A DNA stretch of 64,000 bases from Paramecium tetraurelia (GCF_000165425.1 NW_001798995.1:91853-155852); one strand, 5' to 3'. Counted from the stretch's first letter, positions 25,246 through 39,587 are shown. A program made the numbers and translations. The notes: generated by a model from the sequence alone, not told the origin.

Positions 25246-26760
25246 TATAAAGATGAGAACAAAAGTAAGTTAGATAGAATAAATATATGTATATAAAGTA
25301 ATAATATATCAATATCTTCTTGCAGGGGAAAAAGAAATTCTTTAAGAAAAGTTCATTCTCTAAGGTGACATCAAGTATATTCTTGCTTCTCTTTGTAAAC
25401 TGTATCTTAAAATCTATGGCGGTCTTCCAGAGGAATAAACTCTCATTTATTCTAGGCGAGGTTGCTTCTTAATTGAACTCCTGATTAGTGGATCAAATTT
25501 TAATGGACCTATCTGGAACCTTAAAAAGGGGCTTTAGTTTTTTGAATTGATGACATTAGTTTGATACTTATTTATTTTTATCAACAAAATTCAATTATGA
25601 AAATGCTAATTATCATGTTATGATACACTTTTCTTCATTTTCATGAGATACTTTTTAAGGAGATTGCTCATCTTCCTAAGTCCTAAAATGCGCAGTACTA
25701 TTTGATTCCTAGATATCTGCATGATAGTTGCTTAAGTCTTAAGATAAGGATAACAATTTATCTTTAATTTTAAAAATCTGTTCTCTTAATGATTATTGCT
25801 CGTTTGCATACAAAAGGGACATTAACGAATAATTTTATTTATAATATTAAATATTTTAACTAAATTTGTTATTTCAGAAAATAGATAAACTCCAACTTCT
25901 CAATTTAATATTGCGCTATGCCCTTTTACATATATCAAATTTTGATTAAACTCAACAAATTAGATAATTAATTAGTCTTTATAGAATGTCAATTGTAATT
26001 TGAATTTAAAGCTGTAAAATTGAAAATTACTATATTTATGCTTAAATAACATCAATTAAATTAAGACTTTCTTTTCAAATTAATCTATAGATAATGGTAT
26101 TCAAACAGCTAACTTATTATTTTATCTTTTAAAGAGTTCAGAATATTAAAGATAATATGTAATTTATGAGTATCAACAGGAATATTGATTTGAAACATTA
26201 TTTTCTCTTTATTCTGCACTCAAATGCCATTCAATGAGAGGAGATATCAAAATCCCATATTCATTAGAAAATAGAATGAATCACTTCAATAGGTTAAAAA
26301 TATTTTACAAACAATTAAAAAAAGTTCTTAAATATTTTTAATTACTACTTTTATTATTTATTACAATCTAAAATCAAGGACATATTTATAGCTGATTTAT
26401 TTACCCAAATTCAAATAATTTAAATCTGTGGTGGTGGTCATAAGAATTAGGTAAAATCAATAGATTAGTTTATTATGAAATTATTTATGAATTCATAGTC
26501 TAGAGCATTATTACTGTATTTTTGAATACACAAGCTCATATTATTCTATCATAATCGTAATTGGATAGACCTAAAGAATCTTAATAAATATATTCCTTTA
26601 TCCTATCATACGCCTGCTCTCTTAATAATCAGCTTGCCATCAATTTACCATTATATTATTACCAAACTTTTATATTATTTATCAATTCTTTTTGTTTAAT
26701 ATATGAAAGCGATTAATATTATTAAAATATATTAACAAAAAATTGAGTATATTTTTAACC
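25246..26760 (+). pseudogene. Degraded or unresolved coding stretch, family not recognised
   Basis: Several protein-like stretches lie on the plus strand but do not join cleanly. The first is GDIKYILASLCKLYLKIYGG continuing to LLISGSNFNGPIWNLKKG, ending at TGA near 25557. Next is EILFKEIAHLPKSQNAQYYL, reached only through another frame and a TGA near 25629. Last is FETLFSLYSALKCHSMRGD to NRLKIFYKQ, then LWWWSQELGKINRLVYYEII. In-frame TGA codons near 26192 and 26391 fall between segments that read on in the same frame. No short intron was found to remove all of these breaks. It may be a decayed gene, a gene with sequence errors, or one with splicing I could not work out. No domain could be named. 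Confidence 0.35.
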
Positions 26761-27329
26761 TTGCAATAATTACTATTATTATTCTAATAAATTGTTTATA
26801 ACAATCTCAATTCACTAATTCGATATCTGTTGTTTAATTTATGGTCTTTAAAATATCTCCAATGTTATCTTATTTCATCCCAATTCATTAATCGTTTCTT
26901 TTTATAATTTTATATTAATTATTTAAATTTCAGTGTAAGGATACTTTTAGATATTAGTCTACAATAACCAATCAATCTTGTTCGAAATTTTTTTACAATC
27001 AAATTCATCTATCCCTTTTATGATTCATTTAATATTATCGTTCAAATAATTGCAATGAGCTTATATAGATAAATAATTATTAAATGATATCTTGAGATAT
27101 TAATTGAGATATAATACAGATATTTCTTATCTCAAAAAATAGTAATAATTTGATAATTTAAAAATTTTATGCCTGTTATATAATTTAAGCAAGCAAACAT
27201 TCTCAAAATTTCGAGATTGATTGAACAAAATATTAATGAATTTATGAATAAAGGGGATTCAAGGAATAAATTAATACGATTGAGATCAAATGTTAATTGG
27301 AATAGGATTGAGATGCTAAATTAAAGAGG
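26761..27329. other. AT-rich intergenic region
   Basis: About 570 bases, very AT-rich, with no frame of protein-like composition on either strand and no RNA gene recognised. Confidence 0.45.
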
Positions 27330-29364
27330 ATGAGAATTGACGAGAAAGTTCTGGTAGGATTTGAAGTGGAGAACAACAATAATGCATTGGTAGAAAAGGA
27401 ATTTAATAGGAAATGTAAGTTGTGAAAAATTTGAAAATAAATTTACTAACAAAATTTATATTTTTCATTCAAATTAATACAATTACATGAAATAGAAGCA
27501 TTGTGTGGAGGAGTGTTGCGACAAAGGTATAATGATTGATGACAAGTGTAAGTGCGACATAGGATCGTTTGGAGATGATTGTTTTCTAAATTTGTAGGAC
27601 ATTTATATTGCCCCTTATTATACTTTTGTTGGGATCTATTGCGTCGCATTCTTTTTGATATTCTTCATAACTATAAGACAATTTTAAACTTCTTTAAAGA
27701 CTCAAAGAATTCCATCTTATTATACGTAATCTGATGTATGATATTTTAGTTGCTATTAATATGCATCTGCGTTGATTGGGTCCCCTCAGAATTACATCCT
27801 TGTGTTGACGATGGTGCTATCAACATGCAAACTGATCTGGTTGATTCTGGATCCTTTCGAAGTCTATGTAACTAAATTTAGTCATAAGACAAATAGAAAG
27901 GGAATACAACAGTCATTGAAAGACTATTAGCTGAAATCGTCTACACGATACTGTTCTATATCTACGGTTGCCTATTGATTGTGTGGTATACGATGTATGA
28001 TGAGATTTCCTTTAACATCTATCAAGGAGAATTAAAGAAGGAGAGGAAATGGATTTTTACATACTACAAGGAGGCGCTGAAGATGCGATTGTTTATAGTG
28101 CTTTTGGTGTAGATAACCGTAAGCACGTTAAATGGTAAATTAGATAATAATGAAAGGTTTGAGGAAAGGAGTGTAGTATCCAATCTTCTTAATGATATGT
28201 TACATATTTTTGATGGCCAACTTCTTTTTGTTCATAATCGAATTCATAATCTACGGATCTTCATTGCAGACTTGCATAAAGGACTAGATCCTTATATGTC
28301 GATAGTAGTTTCGAATGCAATTGCAAGGATTGGATCAAGCTATGCCATAACATGTGTAAAAGGATGAGAGCTTAAGTAAGTCTCCCGAGTCGGTTCAAAG
28401 AATTGTGAGAATGTCTAAGTAGGTGAGTATTGAAGAACAAAAGAATGAAATATAGGATGAAGTGAAATAGTTGGAGGAACCTAAATTAAAGATAGGGCAA
28501 ACAAAAATAAAGTCAGTGTCGTTTGCACGTACATTTGTCAAAGGAATCAGGGGATCTTCGTTTTTCAGATAGGAGAGTTAGAAATAATTGAAATCCAACA
28601 AATCCAATAAGCCCAATCAATAGAATCAGGATTCAAATAGTGATTAATCTGCAAAGGATTTGGATAATTAGTTTAATGAGGAGCCTGCTGATGCCGAAAT
28701 TAATAGTTGTTGTTTGAATGAGAATTAGACCAATTCTATAATTTGGGAGAATAAGGAGGATAGACAAGCGTATCAGGAGACAGTGAAAATGTAAATCAAG
28801 GCAGTTAAGGAGACCAAGGATTCAGCTGATAAAAGAAGGGAAGCTTTACAATAATAATATCATTTTTAAAGATAAAAAGAACGACATGATCAAAAAAAGT
28901 TGAGTTACTTAGGTAGTGGTAGTCAATTGGATTACAGAACATCAATTTATTAGTAATCTGATGAGGATTAGGAGAAGTTTAATTTGAAATCAACTAATTT
29001 AGCCATTGATAGAAAAATATTGTATAAGATTTAGTTGCTGGTTTACTTTGGCATATTGTTGGAAATTCTATTTGGGGGGTTGAGTATAGCTGTGTTGATC
29101 ACAGACTTAATTCGAGATCCCATTGGAGTGTTGGGTTACTTGTATGCATCATCAACTTTGTAGTTCTTTTCCTTGATTACTGTGTTGAAATTGTTTGGAG
29201 ACATCAAGAACCAAGAAATCAAGAATTTAATTTGGATTCAGAAGGTGGGAAATCAGAAGAACAAAATCAATTAGCAATATGTGTTTTCAATTCCTTAGGA
29301 GTAGAAGGATGATGCACAGAAACTGAAATTCGAACAAAGAATTAATATGAATACTTTATATTGA
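27330..29364 (+). CDS. Multi-pass membrane protein with a small Cys-rich (EGF-like) module and charged cytosolic loop
   Basis: A Cys module, HCVEECCDKGIMIDDKCKCD then GSFGDDC, precedes the first membrane span (APYYTFVGIYCVAFFLIFF). Further spans follow (LVLTMVLSTCKLIWLILDPF; LLAEIVYTILFYIYGCLLIV; IFLMICYIFLMANFFLFII), then a long Gln/Lys/Glu-rich cytosolic part of about 200 residues and two more spans (LLVYFGILLEILFGGLSIAV and the one after it). Introns that keep the frame: 27726-27749 (24 nt), 27862-27881 (20 nt, GTCTAT start, less usual) and 28135-28156 (22 nt). The 5' end is uncertain. ATG 27330 opens a short frame that breaks near 27415, and ATG 27484 (MKQKHC) is an alternative start. Stop TGA 29362-29364. 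The layout suggests a receptor or channel-like surface protein; no family is claimed. Confidence 0.55.
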
Positions 29365-29379
29365 TATTATTATGAAATA

Positions 29380-30031
29380 AGTGTATCTCTCATCTGATCA
29401 AATCATTTAACTTTTTTTTTGGGTCTGGAACACTGAAATACACAGAAGAAAATGAAGAGACCGAATCTGAGAGTGTAGTTCTGAGTAAGTTGCTGTTTTT
29501 CATTACATTTTTAGTCTCTTAATAAGAATACTAAATGTTACAAAAGCAATTAGAAAGGAAAGTGGATATGAAAGAGCATTACAATGAGTAGATAAGCAAT
29601 TTGAATGGGGAAATGCAAAAAGTATAGGAGGAAATGGATTTAATGAATCAGTAAAGAGAATTGAGAATTTCTAGAGATTGTATGAGTTGATTAAATTAAA
29701 AGCTGTAATTCACAGTTTGAGATAACAGTTGCAAGAAGCCAATCAAGGAGAACACAGAACGATATTGGAATTGCCTAAATAAAATGAGTAGCAATTGTAA
29801 TTAAAATAATAATTTCATTTCATATAGGAACAATCTAATGATCTAAAGAAGCTAAGCAAATTTGAATTAGACAAAAAAGATAAATAGATCGAATAACTTA
29901 AATAATCCATATATTTGTTGAATGTGGAAAATGATAAAATTAAACAAAATAGGCTTGTTAAAAAAGAGATTACTTAAATATCATTGAAAAGTAATTGCAA
30001 CGTCGTACTTAGAAAAAGAATTAATTAATGA
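29380..30031 (+). CDS. Coiled-coil protein, short
   Basis: An open frame with an acidic start (YTEENEETESESVVL) continues after a 30-nt intron (about 29483-29512, GTAAGTTG...TTTTAG) into a long heptad-like coiled coil (MLQKQLERKVDMKEHYNEQI, EMQKVQEEMDLMNQQRELRI). After another short intron (23 nt, GTATGAG...AAAAG, near 29680) it reads SLRQQLQEANQGEHRTILEL and KDKQIEQLKQSIYLLNVEND. Stop TGA 30029-30031. The start codon is not certain: ATG 29452 is in another frame unless an extra intron is present. No known family is recognised. It converges on the exchanger gene with only 12 bp between stop codons. Confidence 0.5.
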
Positions 30032-30043
30032 TTACATAATTTA

Positions 30044-33000
30044 TCAATGTTTAGAATCATTTATGTCCTAATTTGCTTTAGAAGGCCTCAAAAGATAAGA
30101 AAATCCAAACGATTACCTATATATAAAAAAAAGCACATTACTTATTCACTCCAGAAGCACTAAAACGTAGATCAGTCTAAAGACGAGTTCTTCTTCGTTC
30201 TGAGCTTCTTTCAGTCTAAATAAGTTATATTATTTCCTCTTTCTTAGTTTCATCAAACAAAAAGAATGAACAAACACTTTCTGTTTAATAGGTATATGTC
30301 TAATTGATAAATGGAAATAGCAAAGGACCCTATATACCATCATTACAATTAATATCAAATTAATCTTCATCCATTCTGATTTTCTTTTCCTATTTCACAT
30401 CTGTCAGTCTTCCTTACAAAAGAATGCCTGCTTAAAAGGATACACTAGTATAGGATTAATACTTCTTGAATACAACAAAGGTTAGGATATTTTCAATGAT
30501 CTCCCTATCAACAAGTGAGAATATCTGTAACTCTTTTGGATAGAACCTACTTAAACTGAAAATGCTATCCCTCCATACAAAATCTTGCATGTACAGACTC
30601 TGTTTATAGAGAGATACCATCAGTTCAATTTCTATTTGAATAACTTCAACCAAAGATGCTGCAACTACTGAGGAGATATACAAAGTTGATTCTAACACTA
30701 TGTGATGGCATGATAGTAATTAACTGATATCTTTAGAAATTATATAGGTATTGCTTTGTGAACTTGTTTCGTTTACTCTACCTCTTGTTATGATATAGAA
30801 ATATCTAGCCAAATCACCTTCTCTAAAGATGCATTCATCTTTATCAAACAGGAGTTCTTTTGATTGTAATGCTAATTATTTAAGCAAGTCATCGTTAAAT
30901 TCACTAAATAATGGGAGAACTTTTAGTTTACTATGAATGGATATTTATGGCCAAATTGGTCTTACGTCTTCAACGTTACACACAAAATTATTTAATTGCA
31001 ACTTCAGTTTCTAATATTACTGGAACTAAGAATATTAAGTATTTATTTCATTACATCTAACTCTCCCAATTCATATTTTCTCAATAGATACTTCCCTTAA
31101 CTTGCCAGACACCCTTGGGCTGAGTTCTTGGTTTGAATCAATTTGATGATTTCTGGAAAACTAACGTAAAAATATCCTTCTATAAAATTTTCAGCATTTA
31201 CTCTATTTTCTTTGGATTCTTTGGACAATTTCTACTTCAAAACGGCATTAATTGGAAATTCCTCTATCATATTTTCCATTTCTATTCTAATAGTTTAAAA
31301 TTTACCTTCATGTGCTCTAGCATATGTCGAAATGACCTCATATCCAATGGCAACCCAATCAAATAATAGATCACCAGAGAAGCTGCGAATAATTGGGAAC
31401 TTGTTCAAATTATACAAGAATCTCATGTAGATGGGTGAATAGAAGACATTATAAATGAAATCCCAAGAACACATCCTACCTTCAACAGTATCTAAATCCC
31501 ATCGGACAGATTCAATTAATAAATTGTAAGCTTTACCTCCACATTAGTTTTATGAATACAGATCCCAATAGGTCTGTTTCAATGCCATCAAGAATCTATC
31601 CCTTGTTTCAATAATATCATCAGCATCAACATCATCGTCATTGAGGTTATCGTGCAACCCTTTGCTCTTGAGTAACTTTTAAAAGCGTCCAATGATACTG
31701 GATTCCTTCTCTTTTTTATGCTTACTTTCTTCATCTAATTGTTTCTTACTGAGTTTATCATCTTTTTATTGAATTTAAGCATCGGTTTCTGCTAATCCTG
31801 AAAAGTATTCCACCTTATTCCAATCTATGTTTTTATATTTATAATCCTCCTTCATCTGAGTTAATTTGAATTCGATCTACTCCTTCATCTCCTATAAAAA
31901 GTTCAATCTCACTTTGGCTCTATACTAAGCAGTAGTGCACAACCCAGTAAACTTGATGTACAACGGTATGGTTGAACCATTGATCAACATAGTTAGTATT
32001 ACAATAAAAGTAGTATGAAATAGAAAAATGTCACTCCATTAATCACTGAAGGACGGTTCTTTGACTACGAGCAACGCTAACATCAATTGCACAGCACCTC
32101 TAGTACCACTATATGAAAATAGAATAGCCTCACTCATTTTGACTTATTATCCATATAAATTGATAGTAGGTAAGAGTAGCAACACACTTATGAATTTGGA
32201 TAAGAGTATGTATAAGTAAAGCAGGAGAGTATTAATGTAATCTTGTCTTCTTATATATGGACTGTTTTGATCGAATATCCTATATCCACAAGTTACTCCT
32301 GTAATGATAAAGATGATGGTCTCATTTGCAAATTGAGTGTATTACCAGAAGATTTGCAATGGATGTTCTACTTCTGTTCTTATTCTGATTTTTGAAAACG
32401 CAGACATAAACAACCCTAAGGATATGACTGCAACCAATCCATTTTTTTTAAATCCCAAATCTACAGATTCAGCCACAAAGTATGTTACATAGGCTGATAC
32501 TATTGTGAGATTGATAGTTAATATAGAATTGTGGTTCACTCTTCTTATCCACCAAACAGTAAAGAGTCCAAACATGACACCAACAAATGCTCCCCCCAAT
32601 AGTAAAGATAACCCATATGACAATTCTACTGTAAGCAAATCACAATCGCCACTTGCACAATTCACTGCAATCAACATCAATACCATGGAGGCACAATTGT
32701 TGATTAGACTCTCACCCTGAACCAAAGATATGAATCTTTTTGGAGCTTCAGCGTTACTTAATAGTTTTACTACCTGAAGTGTGTCAGTGCATGTTACCAC
32801 CACTCCAAATACAAATGCAAATCCCCAACTGTAGTATTCATCACTATAATCCAGGAGCAATTTCAATCCCAAGCAAATTAGAGATGCTGAGATGAGGAGA
32901 GTGGGAATTGAGAGCATCAAGATTTGCATAATCTATTGCTTCATGATATAAATATCTGCATTGAAGGCACTGCTGAACACTAAGGCTGGCAGCAACAATG

Positions 33001-33233
33001 CCATGTTAGAATTAGCATCTATATCAAAGGCTGCTTGAACAGTCCTATGCAGTAAATGATTCTCTATTGAATTAAATTGAGATCCAATCAATATACCCAC
33101 CACAAATACTGCAGCAGGATATGGAATCATAATCTTCTTTGTTATCTCACTCACCAATCCTCCTATTGTTAAGGCGACGAAGATGAAAAAAATAACTATT
33201 GCTATCTATGCCACTTCCAAATGTTCTGACATC
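30044..33233 (-). CDS. SLC9C/SOS1-like Na+/H+ exchanger with C-terminal cyclic-nucleotide-binding-like domain
   Basis: From ATG 33231-33233 the protein opens with membrane spans of a CPA1 exchanger: PYPAAVFVVGILIG, LLLPALVFSSAFNADIYIM and WGFAFVFGVVVTCTDTLQVV, then the core motif LVQGESLINNCASMVLML. About 12 spans are followed by a long cytosolic part as in plant SOS1 and animal sperm SLC9C (FLQEMKEQIEFKLTQMKED; GRMCSWDFIYNVFYSPIY). Near the end is a cNMP-binding-type beta roll (FDKDECIFREGDLARYFYII, TRGRVNETSS). An intron at 30117-30141 (25 nt) leads to TGA at 30044-30046. Two oddities: the usual Asn-Asp of the transport site reads Asn-Asn, and the phosphate-binding cassette lacks a clear FGE...R pattern. 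Such exchangers set intracellular or ciliary pH. It lies head-to-tail 46 bp downstream of the SEL1L-like gene. Confidence 0.8.
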
Positions 33234-33279
33234 TAATTTTAAGAAATATTATTGTTTAAATTTAATATACACATTTATA

Positions 33280-35471
33280 TCAGTTTTATTAATTAATTAA
33301 TTTCAAACGCCATCCAAAAAGAATCACTATTAATGACCCCGCAGCTACATTTGCAATCCCCTTACAATTCTCCATAACCCACATTTCAATTCCTTATATC
33401 ATGCTATTCGCAAATTCCCAATAATTCACATCCAAAAACTATTCAATTCCATTTTGATCTATCTGCCTATATACGTTAACCCAAAAATCGATTATTTAAA
33501 CTTAAACAATTGCAGGCACTATCGGAATTAACGAATAAGTATTAATTGACATCTCAAATATTTCTCTAGACCTCGTTCTATTCATATTAACCCCCTAACC
33601 CAAAGCGTACATCAATCCTAAATTAAAGTACACATGACCCTTCATTGCATCTAACAATTAGCCATCCAATGCTTTTTTGTAATGCCGAAATGACTTTATG
33701 AAATCCACATCCTCATATTTTCCAATGTAATAATAATCACCAAGCTTCATATGACAAATTGCTTCCCTCTCTTTAGCGCATTGTGTAAGGAACCTATATT
33801 ATAATGCTCCATTTAATTAAAAACTATCTAGTTGTAATAAATCATAAAGAGTGGAGTAACTCACAAACTGTAAATAATCCGAATACAAATATTCAAATGC
33901 ATCCTTGTTAGCAACACCTCTAATTTAATAAACAGGATCTTTATCGAGTCTACTTTGAACTTCACTAAAGTGTAGAGTATCATAATAAAAGGCATCATTC
34001 TATTCCATCACAACAGCTGCATTCTCTAAAAAGTATTAATTTGCATTTACATATAGCCACATTAAATCCACTATATCCAGCTTCAAAATATTTAGACAAT
34101 GATTAAACATATTATTCCTGTTAGAACAGATAGTTAGCTGTTTTTAGAGTGTCAGCCCAAGGTCCTTTTGATGAAGAAGCATGCAATAGAGTGGCAGCCA
34201 AATCACAGGAGTAAAATAGATCTACTCCATCAAGTAGTATTAATGCCAGACTATATTGAGCCATGGCATGTCCAGTTACAGCTGCCTATTCAATCAATTA
34301 AACTCCCTTTTATTGATTGCGCTCTCTTTATATTGTAGAAGGCAACATGTACAAGGATCCAAGATTAAATAAACCATCATTGTTTTGAAGGTCTGCTGCT
34401 TCTAAGGGTTGTAAATTGTAATATAATACTTCGAAAACAATCTTAAGCCTTTATTATGTCTTTTTGTACTCCCAATCCCTTGTAATACATATAACCTAAT
34501 GCATTCTAGATTCTCCCCAAATAGTCTTAGTTTTTTGTTTCAATTTTACTCAAAATCTAAAAAGCCAATAAGTAATTTGGCTCTTCTACTCCCAAATTTT
34601 CAATATGCATCTGAGCCACTCTGATGCCAGATTCCTTTTCATTTAATTACTCATATAATTTGTAAAATAATTGATATGCCTTTGCGAAATTGCGTCTGAG
34701 TCCATTCAATCCGTAGTAATAGTTATACGCTAATTCTTTGACTTCAATGGCAGATTCATGGGTGATTATATTCAAATTCTCAAATATTTGAGCGTGTCCA
34801 AATATGTCCAATTCGTGGTTCATGTAGAAATTGCTGTCATACAATACTTTGGCTACTTGCCTGTTTTCACTTAAGTATTTGGCTTTGATGGGTGTATTGG
34901 CCACTTCTTCCAATACTGACAAATAAAACATAGCAGAATTTGAGCAATTCTAATTGACTCCTACTCCCTTCCAATATCTAAAACCTATCGCAACGCCACT
35001 CTGATGAAATCCTTAAATTGCAGAGAAGTATAGATCGACCAAAGAGATGCTCTGATACTTCTCCTTAACGTACCGATAGAGTTTAGTTTCTGGGTCAAGA
35101 TTACTTTAAAGATTGTAAGAGCCATCTAAATTTAAATATGTCAATAATGACAAATAAAACTGAGAATTAATGTCCCCTAGATCAGACGACCTCTTAAAGT
35201 AATAAAGAGCCTATTTTCAATATAATGGCATTACCCTTGCAAAATCTATTGAATTTTCATCTTCTAAACCATAAAAGATATACTGCCCATACATCCTAAA
35301 AAATTTAGATTGATATTGTCTGGGTATTTCATTCTTAAATTCGTTTAGTATTTATTTGAATGTATATTAACTTTCACTTGACGATTATTCAATATGGATT
35401 TCCCATTCCTTCAATAATTCATTTACATTGTTTTGAGCACATACGCCTAATAATAAAGTTAATATAATCAT
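33280..35471 (-). CDS. SEL1L/HRD3-like Sel1-repeat membrane protein
   Basis: SEL1L/HRD3 is the lumenal partner of the HRD1 ubiquitin ligase in ER-associated degradation. From ATG 35469-35471 there is a signal peptide (MIILTLLLGVCAQ). After a helical lead come Sel1-like repeats: ALYYFKRSSDLGDINSQFYL, SAIQGFHQSGVAIGFRYWKG, then AYNYYYGLNGLRRNFAKAYQ, with the Ala/Gly spacing of this repeat. The last 30 residues form one membrane span (IANVAAGSLIVILFGWRLKL) before TGA 33280-33282. This type I layout matches SEL1L/HRD3. A 24-nt intron at 35211-35234 removes an in-frame TGA. Total length of about 715 residues fits the family. Sel1 repeats also occur in other proteins; the signal peptide plus terminal anchor favours the ERAD role. 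Confidence 0.7.
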
Positions 35472-35758
35472 TTTAATAATATTGGATAATATTATACACC
35501 CTTGATCAAATATTTTAGACCATCTTTACAAAGATATTGTTCAGATATCTTAAATTGAGTGCTTTAACTACTGAGGACTGCTATCAAGGAATGATATTCA
35601 ATTATCTATGACCTATTTGCTTTCTTATTTTCTTGAAAAAATGAATGCTAAATAATTCAAAGAATACTGGATTAGAAGGGAATATAGATATAAATAATCG
35701 ATTGTAGGAGTTTAAAAATTCAAAATATAAAATTGTTATATATTTTTGAGTCAAACCA

Positions 35759-38310
35759 TCATGTAATTATTTCGAAATCATCGTTTTCGTCTGTAACTTA
35801 GTAGAATTGTTATGAGTATCTCATATCATCATCATCCTCCTCATTATTTATGATTTTCTCGCCAGTCAACCCAAGTATTTCAAAATCAATTGCCATTAGT
35901 AATCTGATACCATTGCTTATTGACTCCTCGTACGCTAAGATATTGAAGCCAACCTATGAATCCTATGGCCCATATAAGATTCTATTTGGCCAGCTTTTGG
36001 AACCATTTCTGGGCAGGAAACTAATGTTTTGTTCTTGGTAGCTTTTCAATATCTAGGATGTCTAAAGACACTAGCATAACTAATCTTTTAAAAATAACTA
36101 GGGAATAGGGTCCTTCTTATTCTTACTGCAAAAGTCCTCAATCGATTCCTCGATTAATATTTGGGAATTGCAGATCCCCCCGAGAATCTATATGTTGGCA
36201 TTGGCATTCTTATTTTTCATCTCTTCAATTATCTTTTTTTCATACATCAATAATTCCTAACAATTGACATTTAGGTTGACAACTTAAAACCGTTGATCCT
36301 AATAACTAAAATTCTACACAATTCCAATTTCTCTATCCTCCGACTTTAGAATATAATCTTTGAAATCTGCATTTTAAAGACATTATTTCGTGAATATGAA
36401 ACTGTATTATTTTTCCTATAAGCTAATAGTATAGTCATTACATTCTAACTATAGAAAGCACATTCATATTGCCCTAATTAAGATCGAATTGTCGATTGCA
36501 TCTAATCTTTGATATAATTGCAAGGCTAACATTGCTTCACGATGTTCTGAAACATTACTATTATGAATTATGGTATTCTATAAGATATGGCTATTAATTT
36601 TACTATCTAGAATCAATTAAATGAAAGAAATCTTTAATTGTTTAACCCCTAGCATCATACCCGATAACCATTAACAATAAATTTTTGTGAATAATGGGGG
36701 ATTGCTATTGCATTTATTCCACTATCCCCAAATACTACTTATTTTATTGCTGATTCTCTCCGACAATGAAAGAATAAATACCCTGTTTCTCCTCGTCTGT
36801 GACATTCTAGTTGTAAAATCTAACATCTAAGGGGAATCATAGTACCTCTGAAATCCTTTTAAGCCATGTTCGATCATCCCAGTCCAACTACTCCCTCCTG
36901 TCTTTTGGATTTTGGTCGTTGAGGAATTGGTACCGGCATAGATTCTAGATATGTTATCTCCACTCTCCCCCCATAGAATCTTAATCAATTTAATGAGATC
37001 ATGCACTTTCTCCTAATCTGACTTATAATTTAATGCACATATTTTACCAAATCTAAAATGGTTTCGCATTTAAATTCTTTCGGTATATTGATACTTAGAT
37101 CATTTAATATAAGATTGGTAATGAAAAAGGCGATTTTAGTTTAAAAGACGTTAGTTCTATCCAAACAATCCAAGCAATTTGTTCTTACTACCCCATTCTA
37201 GATATTCACTAATTTAAGAATCAAAATACATACATAGCTTTCCATTCTAAAATTTGGTATAGGATTACGAATTTAAAATTTCTTTATTCTGAATAATTAG
37301 AGGATTGAGTTTTTCAAACTTATAGTTTTTGCAATATTGCTTAAAATCAATTTGTTAATGCTGGATTTAAGGTAGATTGAGCATATTGATCATTCTAAAT
37401 ATAAACCATTTAAGTACTCTTTATAAGTTTAACTGATGATTGCCTCATTCGGTTTGTCAACAGCCATTAGATCAATCAATAGAAGCGATCCGAAATATTT
37501 CTTCAAATTCATCAGATGCTTTGTTATAGCCATTTTTGTCTATTCAGTATTTGATGTGATTTAGGATATTGCACGAATACCTACCTACTCCCAAAACACT
37601 GGAACAGACCCTCTGATTTACAGATGGCAATACAATTTCTCTTAATACTCAACCAATTGTTCTGTTTCCACTGTGTTTGCAGCTGCTCCCTCCGCATTCA
37701 ATCCTCTATGATTGTATCGAGTGCCTCCTCTTAGAGTCTCTCTTCGTGAGATTAAAATGTAGGTCAGCTTCTGTTTTTATTAAGTTTTGATTTCACACAG
37801 CCCCAACCCAACATACCCTTGTATTATTTTGATGCACCAACACTTTGGAATTGAATTGGCCAAAAAGGTTTTATAACCATGAAAATTCCACCAAAATCTC
37901 ATACTCCTTTCACTTTATTCAGGTTGATGTTATTATGACAATGGGATGGTCAAATCGTATTATAGTGAGAAATAGGTGCATTTACTAAAATAGGTTTCAA
38001 TATTTTTAATGCTTTGTTACTCCATGGAAGAAAATTGATTCTATAAAATATTTGATACCGTAATTATTTCATAGACGATTTGACCATTTATTTTGCAAAC
38101 CTCATTTGCTTCAGCGATATAAAGTAGGTTAAGTTTGCCATAAAATCTGTAGAACCCTACAATTCCAAAAATTCCAATTTCTTATTAGATTGATTCAATC
38201 ATAGGTGAATTGACTTGAATGGTAAAACTTTATTTATCAATTGTGAGGGACTTGTCAAATCCACAAATATGAGGGTCTGGTACAATCTTATTTAGATCAA
38301 TCTAATACAT
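35759..38310 (-). CDS. SAC-domain phosphoinositide phosphatase
   Basis: SAC phosphatases remove phosphates from phosphoinositides on ER, Golgi or endosomal membranes. The frame begins at ATG 38308-38310 ([13 protein letters not shown]). SAC landmarks follow in order: [60 protein letters not shown], the catalytic CX5R(T) signature in [12 protein letters not shown] (rc of about 37150-37190), and then a [17 protein letters not shown] end with [20 protein letters not shown]. The catalytic Cys and Arg are both present. About 350 further residues form a C-terminal region of unknown type, closing with an acidic tail ([11 protein letters not shown]) and TGA 35759-35761. The length of about 840 residues and the C-terminal extension are closer to Fig4/INPP5F-type than to short Sac1; no terminal membrane anchor is visible. 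Confidence 0.82.
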
Positions 38311-38485
38311 GAATTTTGTCTTAACTTATGAACATTTTCATTGGTTTTATCATTTTAATTAAATTTCTATGATTTTTTCTTAACTTTCCCATTAATGAAA
38401 TGAAATCTCATTCTATGAAAACGAGAGATGGTAGAAATATAGATGCAATAATATATTATATAGTATTTGAAATATAAAATCTAGA

Positions 38486-39486
<1,001 letters not shown>

Positions 39487-39587
39487 TTTGGTTTTTAATT
39501 AATAAATAGTTGAGTATCAAAATACAATAGTCTTTTATCAAGCAAAATATATTTGACTAATTTATTTTTATATTTAAATTGTTAAAT

